This document shows positions 49,380 through 59,493 of a stretch of 64,000 bases of DNA, in pieces. The notes under the pieces are model-generated. The model ran no database searches and was not told where the DNA came from. It saw only the letters and a program-made list of their open reading frames with translations. The translations under genes and the position numbers were made by a program. The stretch's first letter is position 1. The number at the start of each line of letters is the position of its first letter. Origin of the DNA: Undibacterium umbellatum (GTDB lineage Bacteria; Pseudomonadota; Gammaproteobacteria; Burkholderiales; Burkholderiaceae_D); the NCBI RefSeq assembly GCF_014284125.1, contig NZ_JACOFX010000008.1, positions 124,001 to 188,000 on the forward strand, given 5' to 3'.

Positions 49380-50373
49380 GATTTTCTCCTTGTGCTACTT
49401 CCTGTACGCTGGAACTGATCAACTTTTCCACACGCAAGGCATACTGTCCGTTAAATACACCGTATTTGCACTCCATCACGGGAGTGCCATCAACTTTTGC
49501 AGAAATAATTTCTGGAATGGAAAGAGGGATGATATCGCCTTCTTTCATATTCAGTATATCGCCCAGGGTGACACGTGTGGTCCCCAGGTCGGCAACTATT
49601 TCGACTTCTGCAATTTGTATCTGTTGCGTCATCAGACGCACCCAGCGTTTATCCACTTCCAGGGTTTCCCCCTGCAGGCTACTGGTGAGGATGTCGCGTA
49701 TGGGTTCTATGGTGGAGTAGGGCATGCATAAATGCATTTCACCACTGACTGGTCCTAGTTCTATCGTGAATGTGGTGGAAACCACGACCTCATTCGGTGT
49801 CGCAATATTGGCAAACTGGGTGTTCATTTCTGAACGTATATATTCAAATTCTATGGGGTAAACTGGCTCCCATGATTTGGAATAAGTCTCAAAAATGATT
49901 TCAAGGATGCGGTGAATGATACGCTGTTCAGTCTGAGTAAAATCACGACCTTCAACACGGGTATGAAAACGACCATCACCACCAAAAAGATTATCCACCA
50001 GCAAGAACACCAGGCCAGGGTCAAGCACAATCAATGAGGTGCCACGCAAGGGCTTCATGTGAACCAGATTAAGATTGGTTGGCACCACCAGATTACGGAT
50101 GAATTCGCTGTATTTCGATACTCTGACAGTTCCAACTGACACTTCGGCACTGCGACGCAGAAAGTTGAATAAGCCTATGCGCAACAGTCGGGCAAAACGC
50201 TCATTGATAATTTCCAGTGTCGGCATGCGGCCACGGACGATACGTTCTTGCGTAGCAAGATTGTAGGGCCTGACACCAGAGGTATCCTCCAGTGATTGTG
50301 AATCGTCCTGATCCCCAGTGACGCCCTTTAAGAGAGCATCAACTTCTTCCTGGGAGAGAAAATTATCTGACAT
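49372..50373 (-). CDS. fliM: Flagellar motor switch protein FliM
   Basis: A 333-residue switch protein. The N-terminal FLSQEEVDALLKG is the CheY-P binding peptide. The middle CheC-like domain contains RPYNLATQERIVRGRMPTLE in part, and the C-terminal SpoA domain follows (LNMKEGDIIPLSIPE). It couples chemotaxis signals to rotation direction. fliL ends 4 nt upstream. Confidence 0.97.
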   Translation of the reverse strand: MSDNFLSQEEVDALLKGVTGDQDDSQSLEDTSGVRPYNLATQERIVRGRMPTLEIINERFARLLRIGLFNFLRRSAEVSVGTVRVSKYSEFIRNLVVPTNLNLVHMKPLRGTSLIVLDPGLVFLLVDNLFGGDGRFHTRVEGRDFTQTEQRIIHRILEIIFETYSKSWEPVYPIEFEYIRSEMNTQFANIATPNEVVVSTTFTIELGPVSGEMHLCMPYSTIEPIRDILTSSLQGETLEVDKRWVRLMTQQIQIAEVEIVADLGTTRVTLGDILNMKEGDIIPLSIPEIISAKVDGTPVMECKYGVFNGQYALRVEKLISSSVQEVAQGENHG

Positions 50374-50377
50374 TGAT

Positions 50378-50884
50378 TTATTGAACTACAAAAGACGTGA
50401 AGAAGACGCTACTGATTTTTTGCGGATCACCTTTGGCCGTGAAAGGCAGAGCAACTTTCTCTATGATTTCACTCACCAATTTTTCCTTGCCTTCAGACGA
50501 CAAAATTTCAGTCGCATCCTTGCTGGACAACAGCAATAACAGGCGGCTGCGTACTTGCGGCATATTAGCCTTAATGAGAGTAACCTGTTCTTCGTCCTGT
50601 ACCTGCAGCGTCATGCTGATTTGCAAGTATTTGTCGCCATTATCTGACTGAAGATTGACCGTAAATGGGTCCAGTGCAAGGAAGACGGGCGCTTTTGCAG
50701 GTTCAGTTTTAGTTTCTTTATCTTTTGGCGTAGAGCTTTTCTTGGATAGAAAAAAAGCAGCGCCACCGCCTGCAGCGACCAATAGGAATACGACCGCAGC
50801 GATGATGATCAAGAGTTTCTTCTTTGATTTTCCTGCTACCGGTGCATCACCTGCATCTGCTGCTTTGGCTGGTGCTTTCGCCAT
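50378..50884 (-). CDS. fliL: Flagellar basal body-associated protein FliL
   Basis: A 168-residue single-pass membrane protein: Ala/Lys-rich cytoplasmic start, membrane helix LLIIIAAVVFLLVAAGGGAAFF near residues 25-46 and a periplasmic stomatin-like domain (FLALDPFTVNLQS, YLQISMTLQV). It associates with stators. I start at the ATG at 50884 because GAGAGGAAAA precedes it; an ATG 7 codons upstream is also in frame. First gene of the fliL-M-N-O-P-Q-R-nnr unit. Confidence 0.93.
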   Translation of the reverse strand: MAKAPAKAADAGDAPVAGKSKKKLLIIIAAVVFLLVAAGGGAAFFLSKKSSTPKDKETKTEPAKAPVFLALDPFTVNLQSDNGDKYLQISMTLQVQDEEQVTLIKANMPQVRSRLLLLLSSKDATEILSSEGKEKLVSEIIEKVALPFTAKGDPQKISSVFFTSFVVQ

Positions 50885-51229
50885 GGTTTTCCTCTCTGTA
50901 GGCATTGAATGCCATGATTTTTAAGTATTATGCTTGATAGCTGGAATGTAATATCCAAGAAAAAGAGGGCGTATTTCAGCTTATCTCTACTAATTGCAAA
51001 GTGAAGTGATCTTGCTTTGCTGCATGGACTAGCCGTTCATGGCCATTCTACATGTATGTACAGGCTTTTTTCCAGAGACTAGCGACCTATCATGCTAGTG
51101 ACAGGTAAAAGTTATGTGTCAGATAGTGAAATCGACAGGTATTGCAATCGCGACTGGCGACGTGCATGGTCGCGATTGTAGTTGGGCGAGGTATGAAGTG
51201 AGGAGTCTTAGCAGCAACTGACACGTGTT
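50885..51229. other. fliK-fliL intergenic region
   Basis: About 345 bp with no convincing gene on either strand. It should hold the fliL promoter on the minus strand, but I find no clear sigma54 (-24/-12) or sigma28 match. It contains one perfect 10-bp inverted repeat near the fliK end, listed separately. Confidence 0.6.
51145..51178. repeat. 10-bp inverted repeat downstream of fliK
   Basis: CAATCGCGAC (51145-51154) and GTCGCGATTG (51169-51178) are exact reverse complements with a 14-nt spacer, 52 nt after the fliK stop. No T-run on either side; it may be a weak terminator of the fliF-fliK unit or a protein-binding site. Confidence 0.55.
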
Positions 51230-52810
51230 TCAGGCGAAAGTATCTACCAGACCGTTATTTGATTGTATCCTGACGGGGTTGGTAGCTGCTGGGCTAATGG
51301 TATTATCAGTAAGACCTCTGGTGGTTCTGGACGGATTCATGTCTCTGGCTTGTTGTTGGGTGAAATTTTGCCCCTGGCCAGGCGCCTGCGAATTGACAGA
51401 AAAACCTGTCAGTTGAACCCCGGCATCACTAAGCATCTGCTTCAAACGGGGTAAGGCAGCTTCCAGTGCCTCCCTGACTTCAGGTTGGGCTGAGCTAAAG
51501 CTTGCATTGGCTTGATCATTGCTGACACTAAGCACGACTTGTAAAGGCCCGAGATCAGGTGGATTCAATGTTAATTCTGCTGATTGCAAACCTGAACCTA
51601 CCATCCAGACAACTTTTTGACCTACTGCCTTGTCCCAGCCATTGCTACCTACTCGTGGCGCGATTTGTTCTGCAGCAATCACCGCCGCATTGAATTGTGT
51701 GCTGTTGACGTTATTTGCTGCGACAACTGGAGGGGCAATGACTTGCTGACTGTCTTTGCCGGAAGGTGTGGCTTTTATTTCAGCCATGCGTTCAGCAAGG
51801 ACATCTTTTGCCAGTGCAATATCGTTTGTAAATGCTTTGGGCGTGTCAGTTGCTAAGGTTTGTGGGCGTGTATCACCACTCTTGTCGTTGACAGTTTTAC
51901 CCACGTCGAGATTGTTGAGCTTGACCGCATTGAGTTTCTCTTCGGCAGTGTCAATCTGGTCAGTTTTGGCTGACGTGCTAGTAGCACCTTTTGTGAGGCT
52001 CTGATTGACTGATATCAATACAGTTGGAGGCGATGCGGTCAAATTACTTGCGCCATTATTTTCTGTCGCAATCGTAGATGCTACGGTGCTCAAGCCATTT
52101 TCAGACAATTTCCCCATTGATTTGTCGTCGATTTTTACGGCCATAATTTGTGCAGCAATGGCGGCTACTCCAGACTTACTCGCGTCTTCTGCCTGACTTT
52201 GTTGAGTAATTGATGTGAGCTGACTAGATGCTTGTGGGGCTACCGGAATCAGCGCATTAGTTTCTGCCTGTGTCAATGTGGCAAGGGGGTTTTCACCGGG
52301 TAGTTTGGCTATTGCGGCTACATCTGTATTGGACATGCTGTTCAGGCTTTCAGCTTTAACAGCATCCAAGCCAGGGGACATATTGGTTTTGTTTACATCC
52401 GCTACAACTGGAGGGGTTGCCAGGTTACCTACCAGGGCTAGGATTTGAGCGCTAAGATCATCTTCTTTCATCGTGTCAAGTTCATCATCCTTGACAGTTG
52501 TGCCATCGGTCGTGGAACTATCGGTTTTCTCTGTTTTGCCAGTGGCAGGGGCGCTATTGTCATTGTTTGCCATTTTGTTGGCAGAGTTGCTATTGCTATT
52601 GTTATTGTTGACGTTGTTATTATTCTTGGCTGGAGTGGGTGTTTTATTGACAGGGCGAGTGACATCCATCTCCGGCTTTTTTGTGCTGGAGATCTCTTTA
52701 TTGAGCACTTGATTGAAACTGACTTCGGGAGTGGCTGATGAAGCATTTTTGCCCGCTTTGACGCCTGTACCCTGTTTATCTATCGCTGTGAGTATGTTAT
52801 TCGCTTGCAT
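51230..52810 (-). CDS. fliK: Flagellar hook-length control protein FliK
   Basis: A 526-residue ruler protein. The first 400 residues are low in complexity, rich in Ser, Thr, Ala and Asn, with a marked Asn tract at about residues 63-84. The C-terminal Flg_hook domain is clear: AELTLNPPDLGPLQVVLSVS, FSSAQPEVREALEAALPRLK and LKQMLSDAGVQLTGFSVNS. In the family it measures the hook and switches export specificity through FlhB. Last gene of the fliF-fliK unit. Confidence 0.94.
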   Translation of the reverse strand: MQANNILTAIDKQGTGVKAGKNASSATPEVSFNQVLNKEISSTKKPEMDVTRPVNKTPTPAKNNNNVNNNNSNSNSANKMANNDNSAPATGKTEKTDSSTTDGTTVKDDELDTMKEDDLSAQILALVGNLATPPVVADVNKTNMSPGLDAVKAESLNSMSNTDVAAIAKLPGENPLATLTQAETNALIPVAPQASSQLTSITQQSQAEDASKSGVAAIAAQIMAVKIDDKSMGKLSENGLSTVASTIATENNGASNLTASPPTVLISVNQSLTKGATSTSAKTDQIDTAEEKLNAVKLNNLDVGKTVNDKSGDTRPQTLATDTPKAFTNDIALAKDVLAERMAEIKATPSGKDSQQVIAPPVVAANNVNSTQFNAAVIAAEQIAPRVGSNGWDKAVGQKVVWMVGSGLQSAELTLNPPDLGPLQVVLSVSNDQANASFSSAQPEVREALEAALPRLKQMLSDAGVQLTGFSVNSQAPGQGQNFTQQQARDMNPSRTTRGLTDNTISPAATNPVRIQSNNGLVDTFA

Positions 52811-52830
52811 TTGAGGTACCTGTCAATAAA

Positions 52831-53271
52831 TTAGCGCTTATAGAAGAGGGCGCGAGCTGCCATTTCGTCTGTTTGCTTCTGATCTCGTTTTGCTTCTTTT
52901 TTTTGTAGTGCCGTTTGTGCGCGGTTTTGCAAGGTGTCATAGGAAAGGCGTTTTTTTTCGCTGGCTTGCCATTCGGTTTTTGCCATGGTGATACGATGTG
53001 CTGCATCCATGACGACTTGCCTTTGCCCGTCTATAGCTGTATCAAGTTTTGCCAGGAAGGACAGAAAATTCGTATATTGCGACACGCTCAGACCTTTTGC
53101 TGCACCATCCTGCAATCTTTGTGCATAGTCGTTTCGGTATTGCTGTAATAAATTCAGTTTTTTTTCGGTATCTTCATGCGCACGTATGGCCCTACCCAGA
53201 AGTTTGGCGGCATCGTCAACTTCTTTTTCTGTCATTTCTATCAGTGTGGTAATCGGTGATTTCAACGCCAT
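52831..53271 (-). CDS. fliJ: Flagellar export chaperone FliJ
   Basis: A 146-residue, highly charged coiled-coil protein (TEKEVDDAAKLLGRAIRAHE, LLQQYRNDYAQRLQDG, KEAKRDQKQTDEMAARAL), matching FliJ in length and composition. It is the stalk of the export ATPase and escorts chaperones. FliJ sequences vary, so place between fliI and fliK supports the call. Confidence 0.94.
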   Translation of the reverse strand: MALKSPITTLIEMTEKEVDDAAKLLGRAIRAHEDTEKKLNLLQQYRNDYAQRLQDGAAKGLSVSQYTNFLSFLAKLDTAIDGQRQVVMDAAHRITMAKTEWQASEKKRLSYDTLQNRAQTALQKKEAKRDQKQTDEMAARALFYKR

Positions 53272-53303
53272 GATGAATTAAGTATAGTCGCTGATCAGGT
53301 TTT

Positions 53304-54698
53304 CTATCCGTTGAATAGAGCCTGAAGTTGCCCCAAGCTTTCAGGAATGCTGCATTTTTCAGTGATGTCTTGTTGTAAAAATGAAACTATTCTTCCATTC
53401 AGGCGGATTGCTTCATCCAGTAATGGATCGGAACCGGGAGAATATGCACCAACGCTAATCAAATCGCGACTGCGTTCGTAACGAGAATACAATTGTTTCA
53501 GTTTTCTAGCCAGGGCCTGGTGTTCTGGCGTGGTGATGCTATGCATGGCGCGGCTGATCGACTGTTCTATGTCAATGGCAGGGTAGTGACCACTTTCTGC
53601 CAAAGCTCTGTTCAGAACGATATGGCCATCGAGAATGGCCCTGGCAGCATCTGCGATTGGATCTTGCTGATCATCACCCTCAGTCAGGACAGTATAAAAT
53701 GCAGTAATTGAACCACCACCAGATTTACCATTTCCAGCTCTTTCCACTAATATAGGCAGCTTGGCAAACACAGATGGTGGGTAACCTTTGGTGGCAGGCG
53801 GCTCGCCAATGGCCAGGGCAATTTCCCTTTGCGCCATGGCATAACGCGTCAGCGAATCCATGATCAGTAATACGCTACGGCCCTGATCCCTGAAGTATTC
53901 TGCAATGGTGGTCGCATAGGCCGCTCCTTGCAAGCGCATCAGGGGTGGGGCATCAGCAGGGGCCGCAACCACGACAGAACGGGCCAGGCCTTCAGTGCCG
54001 AGAATTTGCTCAATAAATTCTTTAACTTCACGCCCCCGCTCACCAATCAGGCCAACCACAATAATGTCTGCAGCGGTATAGCGCGCCATCATGCCCAGTA
54101 AGACACTTTTGCCTACGCCTGAACCGGCGAACAGACCCAGGCGCTGGCCCTTGCCTACGCTCAGCATGCTGTTGATGGCACGGACACCCACATCCAGAGT
54201 CTCAACGATGGGGGCGCGTTCCAGCGGGTTATAAATACGCGCACCTAAAGGGGCTGACTCATGGGTGCCCAGCGGGCCAAGAGTATCGAGTGGGCGACCA
54301 TTGCCGTCCAGAACACGTCCCAATAACTCATAGCCTACTGGCAAATGACGGCTTCTGTCACTGGGGCGACGGCGTGGGTGATTGGCGATTTCATGGGCTT
54401 CTGGTTCGGCCGGGAAAACCGGCGCTCCTGGTGTGACACCATCCAGATCACTGTGTGGCATCAGGAATAGTCTGTCGCCATCGAAGCCAACTACTTCGGC
54501 GTCTATTTTCGCGCCGCTTTGCAAATGGATGGTGCAGGCACTGCCTACTGGCAAGCGTAAGCCTACAGCTTCCATGACCAGGCCAGTGACACGGGTCACT
54601 CTGCCGGACATGGATGTGGTTTGCACATGGGAAATCTGCTCTCGGCTCAGCTTGAGTTTGGATTTCCAGTCGTCGATGAAGGTGTCCTGCATGAGCAT
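53304..54698 (-). CDS. fliI: Flagellum-specific export ATPase FliI
   Basis: A 464-residue F1-like ATPase. Walker A is AGSGVGKS at residues 191-198, followed by [19 protein letters not shown]; Walker B is [19 protein letters not shown]. An Arg/His-rich insert ([11 protein letters not shown]) lies at about residues 108-118. It energises unfolding and export of flagellar subunits. The ATG at 54698 overlaps the fliH stop by 1 nt (TGATG); the TTG just before it is less likely. Confidence 0.97.
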   Translation of the reverse strand: MLMQDTFIDDWKSKLKLSREQISHVQTTSMSGRVTRVTGLVMEAVGLRLPVGSACTIHLQSGAKIDAEVVGFDGDRLFLMPHSDLDGVTPGAPVFPAEPEAHEIANHPRRRPSDRSRHLPVGYELLGRVLDGNGRPLDTLGPLGTHESAPLGARIYNPLERAPIVETLDVGVRAINSMLSVGKGQRLGLFAGSGVGKSVLLGMMARYTAADIIVVGLIGERGREVKEFIEQILGTEGLARSVVVAAPADAPPLMRLQGAAYATTIAEYFRDQGRSVLLIMDSLTRYAMAQREIALAIGEPPATKGYPPSVFAKLPILVERAGNGKSGGGSITAFYTVLTEGDDQQDPIADAARAILDGHIVLNRALAESGHYPAIDIEQSISRAMHSITTPEHQALARKLKQLYSRYERSRDLISVGAYSPGSDPLLDEAIRLNGRIVSFLQQDITEKCSIPESLGQLQALFNG

Positions 54699-55378
54699 CA
54701 ATCTGCAGTCTTGTTACTGATTTGCATGCTATCCAGTAGCTTTTTCCAGCGTGTTGAGTAACTGGCATCGACCAGATTATGCTGGGTTTCAAGCTTGCAA
54801 CCACCGCGTTCTATTTGGGTATCAGGCACAATACGCCAGCCATCAGCACTCAGTGTTTCACCTAATTGATTTTTTACCATCGCCACATCTTCCGGGTTCA
54901 GCATGATTTGCGCAGGCTGCTGCACATTTGCCAATTGAGCGATTGCATCTTCAACGATAGGCAGTATCGCGCTTGGGTCAGTATCGAGCTTTGCTTTCAG
55001 CATGGCTTGTGCAATGTCCAGCGCCAGATGCATAAGTTCATTGCCCATTTGTTGTGATGCAGTATGCAATTGTTCGGAAAATGCGACAGCTATTTGTTGT
55101 AATGATTGTATTTCTACCTGTACCTGTTCCATGGTTTCTGCATAAGCAGTTTCTTGTCCATCTTTCAGACCACGTTCATAGGCCTCTTTGTAGCCAGCTG
55201 CAAATCCTTCCTGCTTTGCAGCTTCGCGAACAATTTCTGTTTCCTTGTGCTGCTGGGCCGCCACTTGGGCGCTTGCGGCCCTGATTTCTTCGACCTGGGC
55301 GGGACGACTGTCACCAAATGAAGCCATTTCCCAGCGTTGGAAAGCAGTCATGTCGCCACCACGCATGGCATTAGACAT
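54698..55378 (-). CDS. fliH: Flagellar assembly protein FliH
   Basis: A 226-residue regulator of FliI. It has the N-terminal [13 protein letters not shown] region, a long coiled coil with Ala/Gln/Glu repeats ([20 protein letters not shown]) and a GxxxG-like [15 protein letters not shown], then the C-terminal FliI-binding domain. I use the ATG at 55378 because GAGG lies 9 nt before it; it overlaps the fliG stop by 8 nt. A longer in-frame start at 55399 is possible. Confidence 0.93.
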   Translation of the reverse strand: MSNAMRGGDMTAFQRWEMASFGDSRPAQVEEIRAASAQVAAQQHKETEIVREAAKQEGFAAGYKEAYERGLKDGQETAYAETMEQVQVEIQSLQQIAVAFSEQLHTASQQMGNELMHLALDIAQAMLKAKLDTDPSAILPIVEDAIAQLANVQQPAQIMLNPEDVAMVKNQLGETLSADGWRIVPDTQIERGGCKLETQHNLVDASYSTRWKKLLDSMQISNKTAD

Positions 55379-56366
55379 ATGCGTCCTCGCCTTTGGCACC
55401 TAACATAATCTGGCCTTCATCTGCCAGGCGTCTGACGATGAGCAGTATTTGTTTTTGCTGTGCTTCCACTTCGGACAAGCGTACCGGCCCCTTGGAATCC
55501 AGGTCTTCGCGCATCATTTCAGCAGCGCGCTGCGACATATTTTTGAAGATTTTTTCGCGCATGTCCTGATTTGCGCCCTTGAGTGCGACGATCAGGGAAT
55601 CGGACTGCACTTCCCTCAGCAATAACTGTATGCCTTTGTCATCGATTTCCAGAATGTTATCGAAGACAAACATCTCATCCATGATTTTTTCCGCCATGTC
55701 GCCATCATATTTACGCAGATTATCCATCACGGAGGCTTCGTTTTCTCCGCTCATAAAGTTCAGGATTTCTGCCGCTGCTCGTACACCGCCTATGGATTTT
55801 TTCTTCAGGCTTTCATTGCCTGTCAGCAGTTTGGTCAACACATCATTCAGTTCGCGCAAGGCAGTAGGCTGGATACCGTCCAGTGTGGCAATTCGCAGGA
55901 CGATGTCATTGCGCAGGCGCTCTGTAAATTGATTCAGAATTTCACAGGCCTGATCACTTTCCAGATGGACCAATATGGTGGCAATAATTTGCGGATGTTC
56001 ATTCTTAATCAGTTCAGCAACTGAAGGGGAATCCATCCATTTCAGGCTTTCTATACCGCTGGCATCCTTGCCGCCAAGGATGCGATTTAACAACGAGGCT
56101 GCCTTGTCATCGCCCAGGGCTTTGGTCAGTACGTTGCGTATATATTCATCAGAATCCAGGCCAACCGACGAGCTCAAATCAGCTGCAGACTTGAATTCCT
56201 CCAGCACTTTAGCGATGGATTCATGAGGGATGGCTCCGATCGCTGCCATAGCAGCACCGATTTTTTGCACTTCGCGCGGGCCAAGATACTTCATGACCTC
56301 TGCAGCGCCGTCTTCACCCAGTGCCAACATCAGGGTGGCGGCTTTTTGGACTCCATCGTCACTCAT
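55371..56366 (-). CDS. fliG: Flagellar motor switch protein FliG
   Basis: A 331-residue rotor protein with armadillo-like N, M and C domains. The start KAATLMLALGEDGAAEVMKYLGPREVQKIG (short: LMLALGEDGAAEVMKYL), EHPQIIATILVHLE in the middle domain and MSQRAAEMMREDLDSKGPVR in the torque-generating C domain identify it. It binds FliF and the stator MotA. Overlaps fliF by 8 nt. Confidence 0.98.
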   Translation of the reverse strand: MSDDGVQKAATLMLALGEDGAAEVMKYLGPREVQKIGAAMAAIGAIPHESIAKVLEEFKSAADLSSSVGLDSDEYIRNVLTKALGDDKAASLLNRILGGKDASGIESLKWMDSPSVAELIKNEHPQIIATILVHLESDQACEILNQFTERLRNDIVLRIATLDGIQPTALRELNDVLTKLLTGNESLKKKSIGGVRAAAEILNFMSGENEASVMDNLRKYDGDMAEKIMDEMFVFDNILEIDDKGIQLLLREVQSDSLIVALKGANQDMREKIFKNMSQRAAEMMREDLDSKGPVRLSEVEAQQKQILLIVRRLADEGQIMLGAKGEDAYV

Positions 56367-58050
56367 TGCTGACCCATGCCTTTACTACGTTAGCCACAAT
56401 ACGTGGATCGTCTTTTGCCAATTGTTTTGCCATTTCCAAATTCGTTTCATAGCTTGAACCGTGACGGGTGTTTTGTAGTTCTGCTTCTCTCGACAGATTC
56501 ACAATGGCAGCATCTTCTTCCTCTTTCTCTACTTCCTCTTGCTCTCGTTTTTCAGCTTCCAGTGCTTCCAGAGTTTCTTTGTCTTTCCCCATTATTTTAA
56601 GTAACATGGGTTTGAGGAATCCAAAAAACAAGTAAGCCAGGACGATAGCAACGCCTATATATTTGGCGACTTCCTTCGCCATTTGCAAGACATCAGGCTG
56701 TTTCCAAAGCGGTAAGTCCACTATAGGCTCTTTTTCAGGGCTGGCAAAGGGACTATTGACGACATTCAATGTATCACCCCTGTCCTTGTTGAAACCCATG
56801 GCTTCCCGGGTCAAATCGGTAATCTGGGTTTTTTCTATGTCTGTCAAAGGGCGGGTCGTGGTTTTGCCATTTTTATCAGTTTCGGTTCTGTAATTGATGA
56901 CAACAGCGACAGAAAGACGCTTGACGCCGCCCATGGGTTGTTGAGTGTAGCGAATGGTCTTGTCGACTTCAAAGTTCATAGTCGAATCTTTTTGCATCAG
57001 GCCTGCGTTAGAAGCGGCGCTTTGCGTATTGGCTGCACCGCTGGCGACGATGGGCGCAGTGGCAGGCACAGGGGGTTGATTGCTCAAAGCCCCAGGTATG
57101 CCTGATGGATTGGTTCCCTTATTATAGGACTCACTGGTTTGCTGGCTGCGGATGGCTGAAGCCTCAGGTGGTGAATTTGGCTTGTAGCTTTCTGCCGCCT
57201 GCTCTGTACGGGAAAAATCGATATCTGCAGTTGCCTCGGCGCGGACATTTGCAGCACCAACAATAGGTGAAATAATCGATTCTATGCGCTTGATAATGCT
57301 TTGTTGATATTCTTGCACATACTTGAGCTGTGAAGGATCAAGCGTGTTGTTTGCCATTTGCTTGCTGGGATCAGAAAGCAAATTACCATTCTGATCAATA
57401 ATGGCCACATTTTTTGCTGACAACTCCGGCACACTGCTGGCTACCAGGTGAATAATGGCGCTGACCTGTTGTTGATCCAGTATGCGGCTGGGATAAAGGT
57501 TCAACAAGACCGAGGCGGTTGGTTTTTGCTGGTCACGGATGAAAACTTGTGACTTTGGGATGGCCAGATGCACGCGTGCGGTCTGCACCGCCGATACGGC
57601 CTGAATCGAGCGTGCCAGCTCACCTTCCAGTGCGCGCTGGAAGTTGACTTGTTCCAAAAACTGGGAAATGCCCAGTTTTTGATTTTCCATGAGTTCGAAT
57701 CCAACATTGCCGCCCTTGGGCAAGCCCTGGGCCGCCAGTTTCAGACGCACATCATGAACCTGATTGGCAGGAACCAAAATGGCACTGCCGCCATCAGAAT
57801 ATTTGTAAGGGATGTTTAATTGTTGTAATGAGGCAACAATGGCACCACCATCCCTGTCATTGAAGTTGGAAAACAAGACTTTGTAGTCAGGAGTCTGGCT
57901 CCACAGCCACACGCCAACCATGATGGCAATCGTGATGGCAGCACCTACTGACAACATGATGTTGCGGGTGACCGGGGTTTGTGGCAAGCCAAATAGGCCC
58001 GGAAGGGCTGGTCCAGGTGGGGCAATTGCTATATTTTCTGCGGTTGCCAT
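56359..58050 (-). CDS. fliF: Flagellar MS-ring protein FliF
   Basis: A 563-residue MS-ring protein: N-terminal membrane helix at about residues 30-50, periplasmic ring-building motifs (LKLAAQGLPKGGNVGFEL, QLGIS-like KLGISQFLEQVNFQRALEGE in part, VARVHLAIPKSQVF-like TARVHLAIPKSQVF), a second helix (VAIVLAYLFFGFLKPML) and a cytoplasmic tail that binds FliG. It begins the fliF-G-H-I-J-K unit and is divergent from fliE. Confidence 0.97.
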   Translation of the reverse strand: MATAENIAIAPPGPALPGLFGLPQTPVTRNIMLSVGAAITIAIMVGVWLWSQTPDYKVLFSNFNDRDGGAIVASLQQLNIPYKYSDGGSAILVPANQVHDVRLKLAAQGLPKGGNVGFELMENQKLGISQFLEQVNFQRALEGELARSIQAVSAVQTARVHLAIPKSQVFIRDQQKPTASVLLNLYPSRILDQQQVSAIIHLVASSVPELSAKNVAIIDQNGNLLSDPSKQMANNTLDPSQLKYVQEYQQSIIKRIESIISPIVGAANVRAEATADIDFSRTEQAAESYKPNSPPEASAIRSQQTSESYNKGTNPSGIPGALSNQPPVPATAPIVASGAANTQSAASNAGLMQKDSTMNFEVDKTIRYTQQPMGGVKRLSVAVVINYRTETDKNGKTTTRPLTDIEKTQITDLTREAMGFNKDRGDTLNVVNSPFASPEKEPIVDLPLWKQPDVLQMAKEVAKYIGVAIVLAYLFFGFLKPMLLKIMGKDKETLEALEAEKREQEEVEKEEEDAAIVNLSREAELQNTRHGSSYETNLEMAKQLAKDDPRIVANVVKAWVSNE

Positions 58051-58250
58051 AATTCACCTTGTACGATTAATGTGTCTGTGGATTGCATGCTTGCTATTCC
58101 AAATATGGTTTTTTCCTTGTAGCGATTGTCCACTTAAATACCAAAATCAAACTTGGGAAAAACGATGTTTTTACTGCTCTTTTCGAAGCTCCGGTTTGCC
58201 TTGCGACTGTTAATGTAGCAATTGTGAAAGTCCATATTAGAGGTGATCAG

Positions 58251-58601
58251 ATGAAAATGGGAGGCATAGACGCCAGTCGCATCGAAGCCATGGTTGCGCA
58301 GTTAAAGGCGACAGCGGCCAAAATGGAGGCGAGTGCTGGCCTGGGTGTGAGCCAGACAGAAAATCCAGCGCCTGGCAAGCTGGACTTTTCGGAAGCTTTG
58401 AAGGCTTCTCTGGATAGTGTGAATCAGGCGCAAGCAAAATCACAGCAACTAGGGCAGAAATTTGCCATGGGGGATGATAAGGTCAGCTTATCTGATGTCA
58501 TGATTTCCATGCAAAAATCCAGTATCGCATTCCAGACGACAGTGCAGGTGAGGAACAAGCTGGTGTCGGCCTATCACGACATCATGAATATGCAGATTTG
58601 A
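58251..58601 (+). CDS. fliE: Flagellar hook-basal body protein FliE
   Basis: A 116-residue FliE, the adaptor between MS ring and rod. The C-terminal helix KVSLSDVMISMQKSSIAFQT and VRNKLVSAYHDIMNMQI are diagnostic. The start is the ATG at 58251, with AGAGGTGA 8 nt upstream; the frame is open further back but unconserved there. It is alone on the plus strand, about 200 bp from the divergent fliF start, with the flagellar promoters presumably between. Confidence 0.96.
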   Translation: MKMGGIDASRIEAMVAQLKATAAKMEASAGLGVSQTENPAPGKLDFSEALKASLDSVNQAQAKSQQLGQKFAMGDDKVSLSDVMISMQKSSIAFQTTVQVRNKLVSAYHDIMNMQI

Positions 58602-58657
58602 TTCATTGGGGCTAGCGGAGGAAAGCTTGGGTTCGGTAAATACAGTGGAATGAAACG

Positions 58658-58687
58658 AAAGCCCGATTGCTCAAAGATCGGGCTTTT
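58658..58687. terminator. Bidirectional terminator between fliE and the PilZ gene
   Basis: AAAGCCCGAT (58658-58667) and ATCGGGCTTT (58677-58686) form a hairpin with a 9-nt loop and T or A tracts on each side, between convergent genes. Confidence 0.85.
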
Positions 58688-58693
58688 GTGTTT

Positions 58694-59455
58694 TCAGCGT
58701 ATGCCAGTCAGCTTGGCATTGCGCTCTCGTTCCAGCTTCATGATGTAGCGCTGTATGCTGGCTAGTACACTATTTGACATGTTGATGAATTGGCAGCCAA
58801 GGCGACGATTCGACTTGCCGTTCAACAAAACCAGATCTTGAGAGTTCCTGACCTGTAAAACAACATCTACCAGACCTATGGTGGGCAATTCAAGTTTGCA
58901 ATGCTCATAGATGACCCCCATAGTGCTGTCGAGCACTTTTTTTTCATCCAGAATGGCAATTCCTCCGCAACTGATGTCAACCAGGGCCAGTTTCAAGGTT
59001 TCTTGCCTGTCATCTAGTTGTACAGGAATCATTGCCCGTATGGGATTTGATAGTGGTGTATTGATACGATAATATTCGCGTCTTTGCAGACGTATCATAT
59101 TCGCTGGTATTGCGAACTGCAGAGCAGGGCGATCTTCAAAGGCGATACGTTCCAGATTTGATGAGGAAAACTGTATGCTGATTCTATCCAGCAGCCCCTC
59201 AAATGACACCCTCGGTGCGTCAATAATGCGTTGATTGGCCAGTTGACCCGGTGCACTATCGATAATCACCATATTACTGCTGTCATCGACGTCAAGTATG
59301 GACGTGATAAAGACTTCTGACCCGCTATTGATCAACATGCTGATCAATTGCTTGCTTTCTTTGAGGCCGCGCAATAATCCTATGATTTCCCTGCGGGAAT
59401 CAACTTGAAAAGGGCTCTGATTTTCCGTACCCAGACTCGGAGGTGTGGATGGCAT
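58694..59455 (-). CDS. YcgR-like PilZ-domain flagellar brake protein
   Basis: A 253-residue protein with an N-terminal YcgR (PilZN) domain and a C-terminal PilZ domain. c-di-GMP ligands are seen as R126-x3-R130 (RREYYR) and D160-x-S162-x2-G165 (DISCGGIAI). In enterics YcgR bound to c-di-GMP acts on the FliG/FliM/MotA interface and slows swimming. Its place among flagellar genes supports the same job. It is transcribed in the same direction as the FlhB-like gene 38 nt upstream. Confidence 0.9.
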   Translation of the reverse strand: MPSTPPSLGTENQSPFQVDSRREIIGLLRGLKESKQLISMLINSGSEVFITSILDVDDSSNMVIIDSAPGQLANQRIIDAPRVSFEGLLDRISIQFSSSNLERIAFEDRPALQFAIPANMIRLQRREYYRINTPLSNPIRAMIPVQLDDRQETLKLALVDISCGGIAILDEKKVLDSTMGVIYEHCKLELPTIGLVDVVLQVRNSQDLVLLNGKSNRRLGCQFINMSNSVLASIQRYIMKLERERNAKLTGIR

Positions 59456-59493
59456 ATTTTTATAATCACATTCAAAAATTGGGGCTGTTCAAC

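Noticed and set aside
52445..52738. Hydrophobic plus-strand frame opposite fliK that resembles a membrane protein
   Set aside because: The hydrophobic residues are the reverse complement of the Asn/Lys/Thr-rich low-complexity part of fliK; an artefact.
58083..58250. Upstream extension of fliE by 56 codons
   Set aside because: Conserved FliE sequence and the ribosome-binding site fit the ATG at 58251; the extension looks like promoter DNA.
58051..58250. Sigma54 promoters in the fliE-fliF gap
   Set aside because: TGG...TTGC-like matches exist on both strands but the spacing is wrong by one or two bases.
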